A stretch of DNA of 64,000 nucleotides from Prochlorococcus sp. AG-388-A01 (GTDB lineage: Bacteria > Cyanobacteriota > Cyanobacteriia > PCC-6307 > Cyanobiaceae): contig QCGK01000001.1 of assembly GCA_003279945.1 (NCBI GenBank), positions 178,211 to 242,210 on the forward strand, given 5' to 3'. Positions 38,629 through 50,633 of the stretch are shown piece by piece. Made by a program: the position numbers and the translations under genes. The stretch's first letter is position 1, and each line of letters starts with the position of its first letter. The notes below the pieces were generated by a model that did no database searches, had not been told where the DNA came from, and saw only the letters and a list, made by a program, of their open reading frames with translations.

Positions 38629-39519
38629 TTGAAATCGAAACTTCAGCGGACTTTAGAAAAAAAATCCAAAGTAATAACTGCAGAGTTAATGCCGCCCAGA
38701 GGTGGAAGCCCCATAAGATCTCTTAAAATAGCACAACTTTTGAAAGATAAGGTACATGCCGTTAACATTACAGACGGAAGCAGAGCCGTAATGAGGATGT
38801 GCAGCTTAGCAATGTCCAAACTATTACTGGAAAATGGGATAGAACCGATAATGCAAATATCTTGCAGAGATCGTAATAAAATTGCTTTACAATCTGACAT
38901 CCTAGGAGCAAATGCTTTAGGAATTAAAAATATCTTATGCATTACCGGTGATTCAGTAAAAGCAGGGGATCAGCAAGATGCCAAAGCCGTGCACGAATTT
39001 GAATCAGTTAGATTGCTAAAACAAATTCAGGCATTTAACAAGGGAATTGATCCTACTTTAGGAGAACTTGCAGATAAAAAAACATTTATATTTTCAGGAG
39101 CTGCAGCTGATCCAAATTGCAGAAATCAAAAAAGTTTAAAAAATAGAATTAGAAAGAAAAAAGAGGCTGGAGCTCGGTTCATTCAAACTCAAATGGTTAT
39201 GGAAAAAGATAATTTGATAGAGTTTTGTGAAAAAATTAGTAATCCCCTCGAAATGCCTGTAATTGCTGGTGTATTTTTATTAAAGTCTTACAAAAATGCT
39301 CTATTTATAAACAAATACGTCCCCGGAGCAAACATTCCTCAAAATATTTTAAATCGTCTTAAGAATTCTAAAGCACCTTTACAAGAAGGAATAGAAATTG
39401 CAGCTGAACAAGCTCATGATTTTATAAATATCGCAAATGGTATTCATCTAATGGCAGTTAAAGCAGAAAATTTAATCCCTGAAATTCTTGAAAAAGCAGA
39501 TATTAATCTGGAATATTAA
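38629..39519 (+). CDS. metF: Methylenetetrahydrofolate reductase family protein
   Basis: Reduces 5,10-methylene- to 5-methyl-tetrahydrofolate for methionine synthesis. The 296-residue TIM-barrel protein has ITAELMPPRGGSP (residues 16-28), NITDGSRAVMRM, GIKNILCITGDS, and a GARFIQTQMVM segment, as in the bacterial MetF/MTHFR family. The sequence is diverged from E. coli MetF, so the substrate is assigned at family level. TTG start at 38629. Its last 17 bases overlap the convergent nucleotidyltransferase gene. Confidence 0.88.
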   Translation: MKSKLQRTLEKKSKVITAELMPPRGGSPIRSLKIAQLLKDKVHAVNITDGSRAVMRMCSLAMSKLLLENGIEPIMQISCRDRNKIALQSDILGANALGIKNILCITGDSVKAGDQQDAKAVHEFESVRLLKQIQAFNKGIDPTLGELADKKTFIFSGAAADPNCRNQKSLKNRIRKKKEAGARFIQTQMVMEKDNLIEFCEKISNPLEMPVIAGVFLLKSYKNALFINKYVPGANIPQNILNRLKNSKAPLQEGIEIAAEQAHDFINIANGIHLMAVKAENLIPEILEKADINLEY

Positions 39520-40681
39520 TTAAATCAGTACCTAACAATTCAGCCATTGCCTTCTGCTGTGGAGAAGGCTGAATCATATCAGATCTTCTAGAGTCTGTGA
39601 TCAACCAATCCAAAGAAGCGTCTTGCAAATCGAAGTGATCTCCATTTTTGTCCACACAGTAACGGCCAAATACTAACTTATCGACAAGGCGAACACCTTT
39701 ACCAATTTTCGAATAATCAAAAATAATTGAATTATCAATAGTTGCCCCTTCGCAAATACAGCAACTTGGACCAATCATTGCAGGTCCAATAATTGTTGCA
39801 CCATCTTCTATTCTTGTCATTCCACCAATATATACTGGCCCAGTAATATCTACTGCATCCCAATTAGCAGCAACATTTAACCCAGTGAAAACTCCTGGTT
39901 TAATTTCTTTGCCGGGAATATCTACTTGTCTTACCTTGCCTTGCAAGACGTTACGAATTGCACTCCAATAATCAGGAACTTTACCGATATCTACCCATTC
40001 AAAATCCATTGGAAGTGCAAAAAATGGTAACTCCATTTCAACAAGTTTAGGGAAGAGATCAGCACCAATATCAAATTTTTCACCTGATGGTATGTAATTA
40101 AAAATTTCAGGTTCAAAAAGATAAATCCCTGTATTAATAGAGTCGCCTAAAGCTTTATCTACAGATGGTTTTTCTTGAAAAGCCTTTATTCGCCCATTTT
40201 CATCTGAGACAACTACGCCATAACTTGATACCTGATCTCTAGTGACTTTTTTAGTTATTAAACTTGCAACTGCCCCCTTTTCCTTGTGTTTCTTAACTGC
40301 TTCAGTCAAATCTAGGTCAACCAAAGCATCGCCACATAATACGACAAAAGTTTCATCAAAGAACTTTTGAAAATCTTGAATTTTTTTCAGTCCTCCTGCT
40401 GAACCTAAAGCATCCCCTATCAATTCCCCATCTTCAATTCTACCTTCAAAACTATATGCTATCTCCACACCAAATCTTTGACCATCTCGAAAGTAATTTT
40501 CAATTTCTTCTGCAAGATGAGAGACATTGACCATTATTTCTCTAAACCCATGCTCTTTTAAAAGCTCTAAAAGAAACTCCATTACAGGTTTTTGCAAAAT
40601 CGGTATCATTGGTTTTGGAATAATATGAGTTATGGGTTGAACACGTGTACCTTTTCCAGCCGCAAGTATCATTGCCTTCAT
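39503..40681 (-). CDS. cugP: Sugar-nucleotide pyrophosphorylase, CugP-like
   Basis: A 392-residue NTP-transferase with the N-terminal LAAGKGTRVQPIT (6-18), IPKPMIPILQKP, DALVDLDL, FQEKPS, and a C-terminal left-handed beta-helix of hexapeptide repeats (about 250-340, with ITGPVYIGG and IIGPAMIGP). It resembles the cyanobacterial CugP proteins, non-GalU UDP-glucose pyrophosphorylases often annotated as mannose-1-phosphate guanylyltransferase. Which nucleotide it uses is not certain from sequence. ATG at 40681. Confidence 0.8.
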   Translation of the reverse strand: MKAMILAAGKGTRVQPITHIIPKPMIPILQKPVMEFLLELLKEHGFREIMVNVSHLAEEIENYFRDGQRFGVEIAYSFEGRIEDGELIGDALGSAGGLKKIQDFQKFFDETFVVLCGDALVDLDLTEAVKKHKEKGAVASLITKKVTRDQVSSYGVVVSDENGRIKAFQEKPSVDKALGDSINTGIYLFEPEIFNYIPSGEKFDIGADLFPKLVEMELPFFALPMDFEWVDIGKVPDYWSAIRNVLQGKVRQVDIPGKEIKPGVFTGLNVAANWDAVDITGPVYIGGMTRIEDGATIIGPAMIGPSCCICEGATIDNSIIFDYSKIGKGVRLVDKLVFGRYCVDKNGDHFDLQDASLDWLITDSRRSDMIQPSPQQKAMAELLGTDLINIPD

Positions 40682-40729
40682 GAATTCAAAACCTCTTTTT
40701 AAAGATTATACGTTATCACTATTAAGCTG

Positions 40730-41614
40730 CTAAGCAGCAGAGGGAGAGTTGTTATTAGTCACCTCGAGATTTTCTATAGGCAATTGGGCTAAGCCTCCAT
40801 CAGGAATTATTCTTTTAATTTGTATTGGACCATATAAGGAATTTATTTGTTTAATTTCAATTTTATTTTCAGAGGATAAAAATAACAGAGCCCAAAAAAC
40901 CCCAAGCCGATCTTTATCTAAATCATTTTTCACAATTGTTTGCCATTTTTTAACTAAATATTCAAAATCTGTCCACTGTAATGCTTTTTCCCAACCAGCA
41001 ATAAATTTCCCTAATTCTTTAGTTGTCTCTGGAAGTTTTTCTCGATGTGCTAAAGATTTGACGTGAGAAATTAAAGCCTTATCAGAATATTTTTTGTTTC
41101 TTTTTCTCTTCATAAGCAAAAGATCTTGGGTTTCTATAATTTCGGCAATAGACTCTAATTGACTTACCAATTCTCCCAATGTTGTTGTACGTTTAAGAAT
41201 TGGTTGTGCTATTGATCTTCTCCTTAGATATTTTTCAGGATATTTTGGGATATCAAATTCGTTATCAATCCAATCTTGATCATCCACTTCAAAATCATCT
41301 TCAAATTCTGATGAATTTTCTTTGAAAACATCAGATTCTAAAACTTGAGCCTTTAAATTCACTAGTACGGAAGCTGCAAAAAAAGCCTCGCTTGTCTCAG
41401 ATAAATCCCTATGATAAGAACTTTTATTGTTTGGAGTTTTTTCGAGAGTTTTTGAGTATTTTTCTAAAAAACTATCAATTACACTTATTACATCGATATC
41501 CCATGGATCAATGTCACCTTTACCAGCAGCATCTTGTAGAAACTTAATCAACAACCTAGGTCCTAATTGTTGATTATCAATAGAATTTAAATTAGATATC
41601 TTAAAAATGGGCAA
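40730..41614 (-). CDS. scpA: Segregation and condensation protein A
   Basis: The kleisin partner of SMC in chromosome condensation. The 294-residue protein starts from TTG at 41614, has the kleisin N-terminal GDIDPWDIDVISVIDSFLEKY (approximately residues 33-53), an acidic middle stretch (about 93-115), and a C-terminal winged-helix region with VFWALLFLSSENKIEIKQ. scpB and smc are not adjacent. It is separated from cugP by 48 bases on the same strand. Confidence 0.9.
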   Translation of the reverse strand: MPIFKISNLNSIDNQQLGPRLLIKFLQDAAGKGDIDPWDIDVISVIDSFLEKYSKTLEKTPNNKSSYHRDLSETSEAFFAASVLVNLKAQVLESDVFKENSSEFEDDFEVDDQDWIDNEFDIPKYPEKYLRRRSIAQPILKRTTTLGELVSQLESIAEIIETQDLLLMKRKRNKKYSDKALISHVKSLAHREKLPETTKELGKFIAGWEKALQWTDFEYLVKKWQTIVKNDLDKDRLGVFWALLFLSSENKIEIKQINSLYGPIQIKRIIPDGGLAQLPIENLEVTNNNSPSAA

Positions 41615-41678
41615 TAACTATTCATAAGATATCTTTTTATTTATTTAACGCAAAAAAATATTGCATTAATTTAAGAAA

Positions 41679-43319
41679 TTATATTGTTGGAGCTTTTAAG
41701 ATCTTATTTTTTTGTGTGCCTGAGAAAATATTTGTTTTTACAGCACTTTTTACCGCTAAAAGATCTCTATCAACTAAATTGTTAATAGATGCAAGATAAC
41801 TTTCAGTAACTAATCTTGGGTATAAACCTATTCCAATTATCGGTAAAAGTAGACAAGCAATAATATAAATTTCTCTAGGCTCTGCATCAATGAGTTTCCT
41901 CTCTTCGATTAATTTGGGATCCTCTTTACCAAAGAAAATTTCCCTCAACATTGAAAGTAGATAAATAGGAGTAAGTATTACACCTATAGCAGCTAAAGAT
42001 GCCATAACCACTCTAAACGGAAGTGTATATACTTCATCAGTAACAAATCCTGTAAAAACCATTAATTCGGAAACAAATCCACTCATTCCTGGCAAAGCAA
42101 GTGAAGCAAGTGAGCAAGCAGTCCATAAAGCAAACATAATTCTCATTTTTTGTCCTACACCACTCATTTCATCAAGTTTTAGCGTCTTTGTTCTGTCATA
42201 GGTAGCTCCAACAAGGAAAAACAAACTAGCCCCAATCAATCCATGACTAACCATTTGAAGCATTGCTCCACTTGTTCCTAAGCTACTAAAACTCCCTATT
42301 CCAATAAGAACAAAACCCATATGACTGATAGAACTATATGCAATTTTTCTTTTAAGATTTCTTTGAGCGAAGGAAGTTAAAGCAGCATAAATTATATTTA
42401 CTACTCCTAAAACTACTAATAATGGAGCAAATTGAGCATGAGCAACTGGTAATAATTGTGCATTAAATCTTAAAAGAGCATATCCGCCCATCTTCAATAA
42501 AATTCCAGCTAGAAGCATATGAACAGGAGCTGTAGCCTCACCATGAGCATCTGGAAGCCAAGTATGAAGAGGGACTATTGGGAGTTTTACTCCAAATGCA
42601 ATCAAGAGCCCTACGTAACAGACTATTTGGAATTTTTGACTAAATTCTTGAGCTGCCAAGTGAGAGAACCCAAAGTTAGGAAATTCTGTACCATAGAAAC
42701 CCATCGCTAATGCTGCTAAGAGGATAAATATAGAACTTCCAGCTGTGTAAATAATAAATTTTGTTGCTGCATATTGCCTATTTTTGCCACCCCATATAGC
42801 TAATAATAAATATACGGGAATTAACTCAAGTTCCCAAGTAAGAAAGAATAAAAGCATATCTTGAACTGCAAATACAGCTATTTGCCCACCATCCATCACC
42901 AATATTAAAAAGAAAAATAACTTTGGTTTGAACTTGACTGGCCATGCAGCCAAAACAGCTAAAGCAGTTATAAAACTAGTTAATAATATTAACGGCATCG
43001 AAATACCATCAGCACCAACCGACCAAGTAAGACCTAAATCAGGGAGCCAACTAATATTTTCTTTTAGTTGAACATTTTCATTTTTTATGTCAAAACCATT
43101 TATATAAGAGCCTACAGTTATTAAAAAAGTTATTAATGCAATAGACAAAGCAAACCATCTAACCTCTTTGCCATCCCCTTTATCTGGGAAAAAAGGTATC
43201 ACAAAGGCACTAGCAATTGGAAACAAAATTGAAACAGATAGCCATGGAAAAGTAGACAATCCAGCCCCCAAAGTTCCTATCGTTTGTGTAGTCAAATGTG
43301 TAAAAAAATAAGTACTCAA
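41679..43319 (-). CDS. ndhD: NAD(P)H-quinone oxidoreductase subunit 4 (NdhD)
   Basis: An antiporter-like proton-pumping membrane subunit of NDH-1. The 546-residue protein has about fourteen hydrophobic helices with [14 protein letters not shown] (key glutamate), [13 protein letters not shown] and [12 protein letters not shown]. The start is TTG at 43319, and no ATG lies before the first helix. With ndhF just upstream it is probably the respiratory NdhD1 partner of NdhF1, but paralogue number cannot be fixed by eye. A short hairpin lies just upstream of the start. Confidence 0.95.
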   Translation of the reverse strand: MSTYFFTHLTTQTIGTLGAGLSTFPWLSVSILFPIASAFVIPFFPDKGDGKEVRWFALSIALITFLITVGSYINGFDIKNENVQLKENISWLPDLGLTWSVGADGISMPLILLTSFITALAVLAAWPVKFKPKLFFFLILVMDGGQIAVFAVQDMLLFFLTWELELIPVYLLLAIWGGKNRQYAATKFIIYTAGSSIFILLAALAMGFYGTEFPNFGFSHLAAQEFSQKFQIVCYVGLLIAFGVKLPIVPLHTWLPDAHGEATAPVHMLLAGILLKMGGYALLRFNAQLLPVAHAQFAPLLVVLGVVNIIYAALTSFAQRNLKRKIAYSSISHMGFVLIGIGSFSSLGTSGAMLQMVSHGLIGASLFFLVGATYDRTKTLKLDEMSGVGQKMRIMFALWTACSLASLALPGMSGFVSELMVFTGFVTDEVYTLPFRVVMASLAAIGVILTPIYLLSMLREIFFGKEDPKLIEERKLIDAEPREIYIIACLLLPIIGIGLYPRLVTESYLASINNLVDRDLLAVKSAVKTNIFSGTQKNKILKAPTI

Positions 43320-43324
43320 TTTAA

Positions 43325-43340
43325 TAAGAAATTGTTCTTA
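43325..43340 (-). repeat. Hairpin immediately upstream of the ndhD start
   Basis: TAAGAA (43325-43330) and TTCTTA (43335-43340) pair around a four-base loop ATTG, five bases before the TTG start of ndhD on the minus strand. It could mask the initiation region. Six AT-rich pairs are weak and could be chance. Confidence 0.28.
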
Positions 43341-43404
43341 AATAAAGTCTAGAAATTATCTGTATTTTTTCACCCTAATAGACAGTGAAGACACACAATT
43401 GTAA

Positions 43405-45426
43405 TTAAGTTACCTGGGGAGATTGAAAACCAAATATAGCAACTAAAAGAATTACTCCTCCAAAAACAATAAGCGCGTAAAATTGAGCTCTACCGGTCTC
43501 AAAATATTTTAAACCCTCTCCACTCCCTAAAGTTACAAGTCCAGTAAGATTTACAACGCCGTCAACAACTTTAGAATCAACTTCTAAAACTTCTTTAGCT
43601 AATTTTCTACTTCCCTTCACAAAAAGTTTTTCATTAATATCATCTAGATACCATTTATTCGATAAAAATTTATTAATAGCAGGAAACTTCTCTGCAAATA
43701 AAATTGATAAATTTATTTTTTTTACAAAATATGCTTTATAAGCAACAGTGATTCCAACTGATGCAATGACAACTGAAGCAATCGCAAGAGGCAAAAATTC
43801 TTTTAGCTCGAAAGCTTTTGCAGCAATATCAGCCTCTTCAGGATCTAGTAATTTTGCAAATTTACTATCCCATGGGGTTCCCATAAAGCCAATAATTAAA
43901 GATGGGACAGCTAGAAATACCAAGGGAAATGTCATGGACCAAGGAGACTCATGAATATGGCCATGCTTTTCATGCTCTTCTTCATTTTCTTCATCTATAT
44001 TTACTTTGGAAGCAAGCAAAAGGTCTTTTTGTAATTCTTTATTCTCCCCTCTAAAATCTCCTTCAAATGTCAAGAAATAAAGCCTAAACATATAAAACGC
44101 AGTCATGCCTGCAGTTAAAAATCCTACAAACCAAAAAGCTGGAAATGATATAAATGCATTTCCAAGTATCTCATCTTTACTCCAAAAACCTGCCAGTGGA
44201 GGAATACCACTAATAGCTATACAACCTATTAAAAATGTTGCTGATGTATAGGGCATTTTTTTTCTTAAACCACCCATCAATCTCATGTCTTGAGCTAAAA
44301 CAGGCTGATGACCTACTACTTCTTCCATTGCATGTATTACAGAACCAGATCCCAAAAATAGCATTGCCTTGAAGCAAGCATGAGTAACCAAATGGAATAT
44401 ACCCGCTATTGGTGCTCCACAACCCATCGCGAGCATCATGTAACCAAGCTGTGAAACAGTACTGTATGCTAACCCCTTTTTTAAATCCATTTGGGTCAAA
44501 GCTATAGAAGCACCTAAAAAACAAGTAATGGTACCAACCAAAGCAATAATAAACTGAATTGAGGGGAATATTGAATACAATGGTTGCAACCTAGCCACTA
44601 GAAATATTCCGGCGGCAACCATCGTAGCAGCATGGATAAGTGCAGAAATCGGTGTCGGTCCCTCCATCGCGTCAGGTAACCATACATGAAGAGGAAACTG
44701 AGCAGATTTTGCCATTGGCCCTAAAAAAACTAAAAAGCAAAGGAGTAAAGCAGCCCAAGTAGGAATTGAATTGTCAGATAGAGATTGGGAAATGCCAGTA
44801 GCTATTTCATTAAAATCAAAACTATTAGTTGCCCAAAATAGACCAAGAATGCCAAGTAACAATCCAAAATCTCCTACTCTATTAACAACAAATGCTTTTT
44901 GTGCAGCATGTGCAGCACCATCTCTGTCGTACCAAAAACCTACCAATAAGTAAGAACACATTCCAACTAATTCCCAAAAAACGTAGATTTCTAACAAATT
45001 TGGACTTACTATTAAGCCCATCATTGAACTACTAAATAAGGCTAAATATGTAAAAAATCTGACATAACCTTTGTCATGCGCCATATAACCATGAGAGTAA
45101 ATCATCACCAGCAAAGTTATCGTAGTTACTAAAGCAAGCATTACACTACCCAAAGGATCAATAACAAAGCCCATTGGGATTGTAAAATCGCCAGCATTTG
45201 CCCATATAAATAATTTTTCTACAGATTGATAACCATTCACTTGTTCAATCAGAGCTTTATAACTAATTACTGCAGAAATTCCAACGAAAGAGATCAAACC
45301 TACGGAAACAATTTCTCTAGAATTATTAATTTTATTATTAATACTTATTAACCCTAAACCAGAAAGCACTGCTCCAATAAGTGGGAAAACAGGGATTAAC
45401 CAGGCAATTTCTGAAGCTTGAGGCAT
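43405..45426 (-). CDS. ndhF: NAD(P)H-quinone oxidoreductase subunit 5 (NdhF)
   Basis: The distal proton-pumping subunit of NDH-1. The 673-residue protein has LEIYVFWELVGMCSYLLVG, PLHVWLPDAMEGPTPISALIH and AYSTVSQLGYMMLA, then a charged loop rich in glutamate and histidine (about 480-500), and an extended C-terminal part that includes the lateral helix. The length and C-terminal region fit NdhF1 rather than the CO2-uptake paralogues NdhF3/F4. It lies 85 bases from ndhD and shares its strand. Confidence 0.96.
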   Translation of the reverse strand: MPQASEIAWLIPVFPLIGAVLSGLGLISINNKINNSREIVSVGLISFVGISAVISYKALIEQVNGYQSVEKLFIWANAGDFTIPMGFVIDPLGSVMLALVTTITLLVMIYSHGYMAHDKGYVRFFTYLALFSSSMMGLIVSPNLLEIYVFWELVGMCSYLLVGFWYDRDGAAHAAQKAFVVNRVGDFGLLLGILGLFWATNSFDFNEIATGISQSLSDNSIPTWAALLLCFLVFLGPMAKSAQFPLHVWLPDAMEGPTPISALIHAATMVAAGIFLVARLQPLYSIFPSIQFIIALVGTITCFLGASIALTQMDLKKGLAYSTVSQLGYMMLAMGCGAPIAGIFHLVTHACFKAMLFLGSGSVIHAMEEVVGHQPVLAQDMRLMGGLRKKMPYTSATFLIGCIAISGIPPLAGFWSKDEILGNAFISFPAFWFVGFLTAGMTAFYMFRLYFLTFEGDFRGENKELQKDLLLASKVNIDEENEEEHEKHGHIHESPWSMTFPLVFLAVPSLIIGFMGTPWDSKFAKLLDPEEADIAAKAFELKEFLPLAIASVVIASVGITVAYKAYFVKKINLSILFAEKFPAINKFLSNKWYLDDINEKLFVKGSRKLAKEVLEVDSKVVDGVVNLTGLVTLGSGEGLKYFETGRAQFYALIVFGGVILLVAIFGFQSPQVT

Positions 45427-45460
45427 CTTTTAAAAAACTTATACTTTAGAGTTTAAACCG

Positions 45461-46189
45461 TCAATTGAAAAATTCCGACAAAAATGATGAATTAAATGTT
45501 TTAACAGCAATATTGATATACTGATGAGACCACCAAAGTACTCCTATTGCAATCAAAATGCCAAGTTGAGATAACTTCATGAATTCTTTAATTCTAAATT
45601 CTTGCCTTCCCTCAAGTATCGCTACAAAAGGCACTATGGATGTATCCTTTTTAAACTTCATAAATTCTTCTCCAAATCTTTGAGCTAATCTCCTATCTCC
45701 ATGCCATATAGCAAAAAGATGATGCAAAATTAACCCAATAGATGTGATTAATGTGAATGATGAACCAATCCATAAAGTATGAGCAAAGCACCAAATTATC
45801 TGACCAAATGCTTGTGGATGTCTTGTAATTCTCATTATTCCGGTTCCGTAGAGTCGCACTTTAGGTTCTAAAACTGAAGGAATTTCCAACAAATTGTAAG
45901 TAGCGGGATATAAAAATAAAAAACTTATCGCTGTGAGAATCCATACAATTATTAGAACTAAACTATTAGCTTGAAAATTCCATAACCTGATTCCGTCATA
46001 TCTGTGAGCCAAAAAATAACTAATCAGGATAATTGCGGATGGCAAACTTAAAACAACAAAACATAAACGCCATAATCTTGGACCAATTATAGATTCTGCC
46101 TTAATTCTTAAAGCAGCTCCACCACTATGGATTACCGCAAAAACCACAATCAACAATAATACAATTAAAGAAGTTTTATGAGTCTCCAT
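45461..46189 (-). CDS. 15-cis-zeta-carotene isomerase homologue (Z-ISO / NnrU family)
   Basis: A 242-residue membrane protein with six or seven hydrophobic helices. It has the NnrU-family HSGGAALR near residue 22, ITRHPQAFGQIIWCFAHTLWIG, HHLFAIWHGDRRLAQRFGEEF and VPFVAILEGRQ, which together match plant and cyanobacterial Z-ISO, the heme-dependent isomerase acting between phytoene desaturase and zeta-carotene desaturase. Histidines in HSG and HHLF are candidate heme ligands. Phytoene desaturase and synthase genes lie 2-5 kb away, which supports the role. It is divergent from rbcR. Confidence 0.8.
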   Translation of the reverse strand: METHKTSLIVLLLIVVFAVIHSGGAALRIKAESIIGPRLWRLCFVVLSLPSAIILISYFLAHRYDGIRLWNFQANSLVLIIVWILTAISFLFLYPATYNLLEIPSVLEPKVRLYGTGIMRITRHPQAFGQIIWCFAHTLWIGSSFTLITSIGLILHHLFAIWHGDRRLAQRFGEEFMKFKKDTSIVPFVAILEGRQEFRIKEFMKLSQLGILIAIGVLWWSHQYINIAVKTFNSSFLSEFFN

Positions 46190-46226
46190 AAATTAAAACT
46201 ATTTAAATAATTTTGTTCTTAACAAG

Positions 46227-46242
46227 AATACTGCCTAGTATT
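46227..46242. promoter_or_regulatory. Candidate LysR-type operator between Z-ISO and rbcR
   Basis: AATACT-GCCT-AGTATT is a perfect six-base dyad, of the ATAC...GTAT kind seen in LysR-regulator boxes. A second dyad, TTCTT-AAC-AAGAA (46216-46228), overlaps its left end. A TATAAA hexamer at 46248-46253 could be the rbcR -10. LysR genes often bind their own divergent promoter, so this would fit RbcR autoregulation. Confidence 0.4.
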
Positions 46243-46271
46243 AGAATTATAAATAATTGTAGGCACAATAG

Positions 46272-47216
46272 ATGCCCGAATTACCATTTACTCTTGACCA
46301 ATTAAGAATATTAAAAGCTATAGCAGCTCAAGGAAGTTTTAAAAAAGCTGCTGATCTTTTGTACGTAACCCAACCTGCCGTAAGTTTACAAATACAAAAC
46401 CTAGAAAAACAACTTGAAATCACAATTTTTGATAGGGGAGGTAGAAAAGCTCTTTTAACTGAAGCAGGAAGACTACTACTTGAATATTGTGAGAGAATTT
46501 TGAATCAATGCGACGAAGCTTGTAAAGCTATCGAAGATTTAAATAGTTTAAAAGGTGGAACCCTCGTAATTGGAGCCAGTCAAACAACAGGAACTTATTT
46601 AATGCCAAGAATGATAGGTCTTTTCAGACAAAAATATCCTGATGTATCTGTGCAACTACAAGTTCATAGCACCAGAAGAACTGGCTGGAGTGTTGCTAAT
46701 GGACAAATTGACTTGGCCATTATTGGAGGACAACTACCTGGAGATTTAGAAAATTTGTTACAAGTGATTCCATATGCAACAGATGAATTAGCTTTAGTTT
46801 TACCCTCCAATCACCCACTTTCCAACAAAAAAGAGCTTTTAAAAGAAGACTTATACAAATTAAATTTTGTAACATTAGACTCTCAATCCACAACAAGAAA
46901 AGTCGTTGACAAACTTCTACAAGATTCTGGATTAGATATTCAAAGATTAAAAATTGAAATGGAACTTAACTCTCTTGAAGCAATCAAGAATGCAGTCCAA
47001 TCAGGCCTGGGGGCTTCGTTCTTGCCTGTCGTTTCAATTGAAAGAGAATTAGCGGCTGGAACAATCCACAAAGCATCTATTACTGACTTAGAGGTTAAAA
47101 GAGAACTTAAAGTAATTACTAATCCATCCAGATATACTTCAAGAGCATCAGAAGTGTTTAAGAAGAATATTCTTCCAAAATTCGCTTGTTTAGAAAGCCC
47201 ATTAAGGCAGTTATAA
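46272..47216 (+). CDS. rbcR: LysR-type transcriptional regulator RbcR (Ycf30)
   Basis: A 314-residue LysR-family regulator. The N-terminal winged helix-turn-helix has [22 protein letters not shown] (6-27 in outline) and [15 protein letters not shown]; the effector domain includes [16 protein letters not shown] and [22 protein letters not shown], a block highly typical of cyanobacterial and plastid RbcR/Ycf30. RbcR controls Rubisco and carbon-metabolism genes in related organisms. The rbc genes are not in this window. ATG at 46272. Confidence 0.92.
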   Translation: MPELPFTLDQLRILKAIAAQGSFKKAADLLYVTQPAVSLQIQNLEKQLEITIFDRGGRKALLTEAGRLLLEYCERILNQCDEACKAIEDLNSLKGGTLVIGASQTTGTYLMPRMIGLFRQKYPDVSVQLQVHSTRRTGWSVANGQIDLAIIGGQLPGDLENLLQVIPYATDELALVLPSNHPLSNKKELLKEDLYKLNFVTLDSQSTTRKVVDKLLQDSGLDIQRLKIEMELNSLEAIKNAVQSGLGASFLPVVSIERELAAGTIHKASITDLEVKRELKVITNPSRYTSRASEVFKKNILPKFACLESPLRQL

Positions 47217-47228
47217 AATTTATTGTTA

Positions 47229-47855
47229 TTAAAACTGAATTGCTTCTTTATTAATTCCTACTCCTCCATCTTCCGCTTGTCCATCGCCCTTGATTATAAA
47301 TTTATTTTCATTAACATCAGTTTGATAAACGCATTTAACTATTGGTTTATCTCGTATAGATCCAATATAAGCAAAGGTATTCATTCTTTGCTTACATTCT
47401 CTTACATCTTCATTACTAATTGCCCCCTGTTTTTGTAAAACGGTCCAATTTTCTCTTCTTATTACACATCCTGGCTGTAAAGCTGGTTGTGTTACAAAAC
47501 TAGTCGAAGGATTTAAAGTCGTATACATTTCAACATCGATGACAAAGGCGCTTGCACCCCATTGTCTGCAAAATTCAGGATCTGGAACAGCCATATCTAA
47601 TTGCTGTTGACTAGCTATATTACCCTGACCGCCATCAGTTGTACTGGTAATAGCGCTCCCAATTCCAACTCCTAGAATTAATACTCCCGCGAGAACAGCA
47701 ATGGTTCCTGTGCTGAAGTTAATCTTTTGTTCAGAAGAAGAGGCAGGCAATCTACTTTTTCTTGTTCCATAAGGATCCCTATCTCTTGGATTTGAAGAGT
47801 AATAGCTTTTATTTGAGCCGCTCCTTGGCCTTCTATTTGAGGGTGGTCTATTCAC
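47229..47855 (-). CDS. DUF3172 family protein with one membrane segment
   Basis: A 208-residue protein typical of the cyanobacterial DUF3172 family. It has a basic, serine/proline/arginine-rich N-terminus (about 1-45), a single hydrophobic helix (about 51-69, with [15 protein letters not shown]), and a C-terminal domain with [15 protein letters not shown] and [10 protein letters not shown]. Function unknown. It starts with GTG at 47855, which overlaps the ndhM stop by GTGA, so it is translationally coupled to that NDH subunit. Confidence 0.8.
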   Translation of the reverse strand: MNRPPSNRRPRSGSNKSYYSSNPRDRDPYGTRKSRLPASSSEQKINFSTGTIAVLAGVLILGVGIGSAITSTTDGGQGNIASQQQLDMAVPDPEFCRQWGASAFVIDVEMYTTLNPSTSFVTQPALQPGCVIRRENWTVLQKQGAISNEDVRECKQRMNTFAYIGSIRDKPIVKCVYQTDVNENKFIIKGDGQAEDGGVGINKEAIQF

Positions 47856-48199
47856 AACACTTCATTTGTCTTTGGTAAACCCATTGAATAGTTCATCACT
47901 CTACAATCGGGGTTGTAACTTAATTGCCCATTTTGAAGCAAAAACTTAATCAAACCTTCGATTTCTGATCCTATTTTTCGAAGTTCATAATCATCTAAAT
48001 CCTTTCCTGCTCTCTCTTTTATTAATTCATTAAATTTTTCATTTATTTTTTTTAAAGAATCTTCGTTCCAAATAAATTCGTTATCGGGATCTAAATCGAG
48101 AGTCAATTTACTGGGATGAAACTTTAATTCTTCATCAACTACCTCAGCAGTAAAAATTCTTACATGTCGAGTTGTCGATTTTAAAAGCATTTTTTCCAT
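47852..48199 (-). CDS. ndhM: NAD(P)H-quinone oxidoreductase subunit M
   Basis: A hydrophilic, cyanobacteria/plastid-specific subunit of photosynthetic NDH-1. The 115-residue protein has [16 protein letters not shown] near the start, [12 protein letters not shown], and the C-terminal [14 protein letters not shown], all diagnostic of NdhM. ATG at 48199 is used; another ATG three codons later (48190) is also plausible. It is divergent from phytoene desaturase, with 90 bases between them. Confidence 0.95.
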   Translation of the reverse strand: MEKMLLKSTTRHVRIFTAEVVDEELKFHPSKLTLDLDPDNEFIWNEDSLKKINEKFNELIKERAGKDLDDYELRKIGSEIEGLIKFLLQNGQLSYNPDCRVMNYSMGLPKTNEVL

Positions 48200-48247
48200 A
48201 ACTTTAAGAAATAATCAACGAAAAAAACTATTATGTTCTAACTTTAA

Positions 48248-49687
<1,440 letters not shown>

Positions 49688-49724
49688 TAACATTTAAAAA
49701 ATTTCTTAATTCAGCTAAAACTTT

Positions 49725-50633
49725 TTGAAAAATTCAATTTCTCAACTAGATCAAGCATATGAAATATGCCGTAAAGAAACTCAACAATGGGCTAAAACCT
49801 TTTATTTGGGGACTCTTCTACTGCCATTAGAAAAGAGAAAAGCTATTTGGGCAATCTATGTATGGTGTAGAAGAACAGATGAAATAATGGATAGCGTAGA
49901 AGCTTCAACTAAATCGCAAGATGAATTATCAGATAATTTAGATGCATGGGAAGAAAGGACAAAAAATATATTTAACGGCAATATAAAAACAGAACTAGAC
50001 GCGGTACTCCTAGATACGATCAAAAAATATCCACAAAGTATTCAACCCTACCTAGATATGATAGAAGGTCAGAGAATGGACCTTAATAAATTTAGATATA
50101 AGGATTTTAATGAACTAAAACTCTATTGTTATAGAGTAGCTGGAACAGTTGGATTAATGACACAGAATGTCATGGGTATTGATAGCGCTTATACTTCAGC
50201 ACCATGGAGTGCCAAGCCTGACCCCTCAGAAGCAGCTATATCTTTAGGAATAGCTAATCAACTAACGAATATATTGAGGGATGTTGGAGAAGACAGAGAA
50301 AGAGGTAGGATTTATCTACCACAAGAAGATATTAAAAAATTTAATTATTCTGAAGAGGAACTTTTAAAAGGCAAAATAAACAATCAGTGGAAATCACTAA
50401 TGAACTTTCAATTAACAAGGGCTCGCGATTGGTTCCAAAAATCTGAAGATGGGATTAAGTGGCTATCTTCTGACGCAAGATGGCCTGTTTGGACATCTTT
50501 ACGTCTTTACAGAGGGATATTAGATTCTATTGAAAGGTTGGATTACGACGTTTTTAACAATAGGGCATTTGTAAAAAATTCAGTAAAAGCTTTCGAAATT
50601 CCTATATCTTTTTTAATTTCTCGAATCAAATAA
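49725..50633 (+). CDS. crtB: Phytoene synthase
   Basis: Condenses two geranylgeranyl diphosphates into phytoene, the first committed carotenoid step. The 302-residue protein has the aspartate-rich motifs RRTDEIMDS (about 49-57) and NQLTNILRDVGEDRERGRIY (about 171-190 in outline), plus AGTVGLMT. The start is TTG at 49725 and no ATG precedes the conserved part. It ends one base before the convergent RNA-binding protein gene. Confidence 0.96.
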   Translation: MKNSISQLDQAYEICRKETQQWAKTFYLGTLLLPLEKRKAIWAIYVWCRRTDEIMDSVEASTKSQDELSDNLDAWEERTKNIFNGNIKTELDAVLLDTIKKYPQSIQPYLDMIEGQRMDLNKFRYKDFNELKLYCYRVAGTVGLMTQNVMGIDSAYTSAPWSAKPDPSEAAISLGIANQLTNILRDVGEDRERGRIYLPQEDIKKFNYSEEELLKGKINNQWKSLMNFQLTRARDWFQKSEDGIKWLSSDARWPVWTSLRLYRGILDSIERLDYDVFNNRAFVKNSVKAFEIPISFLISRIK

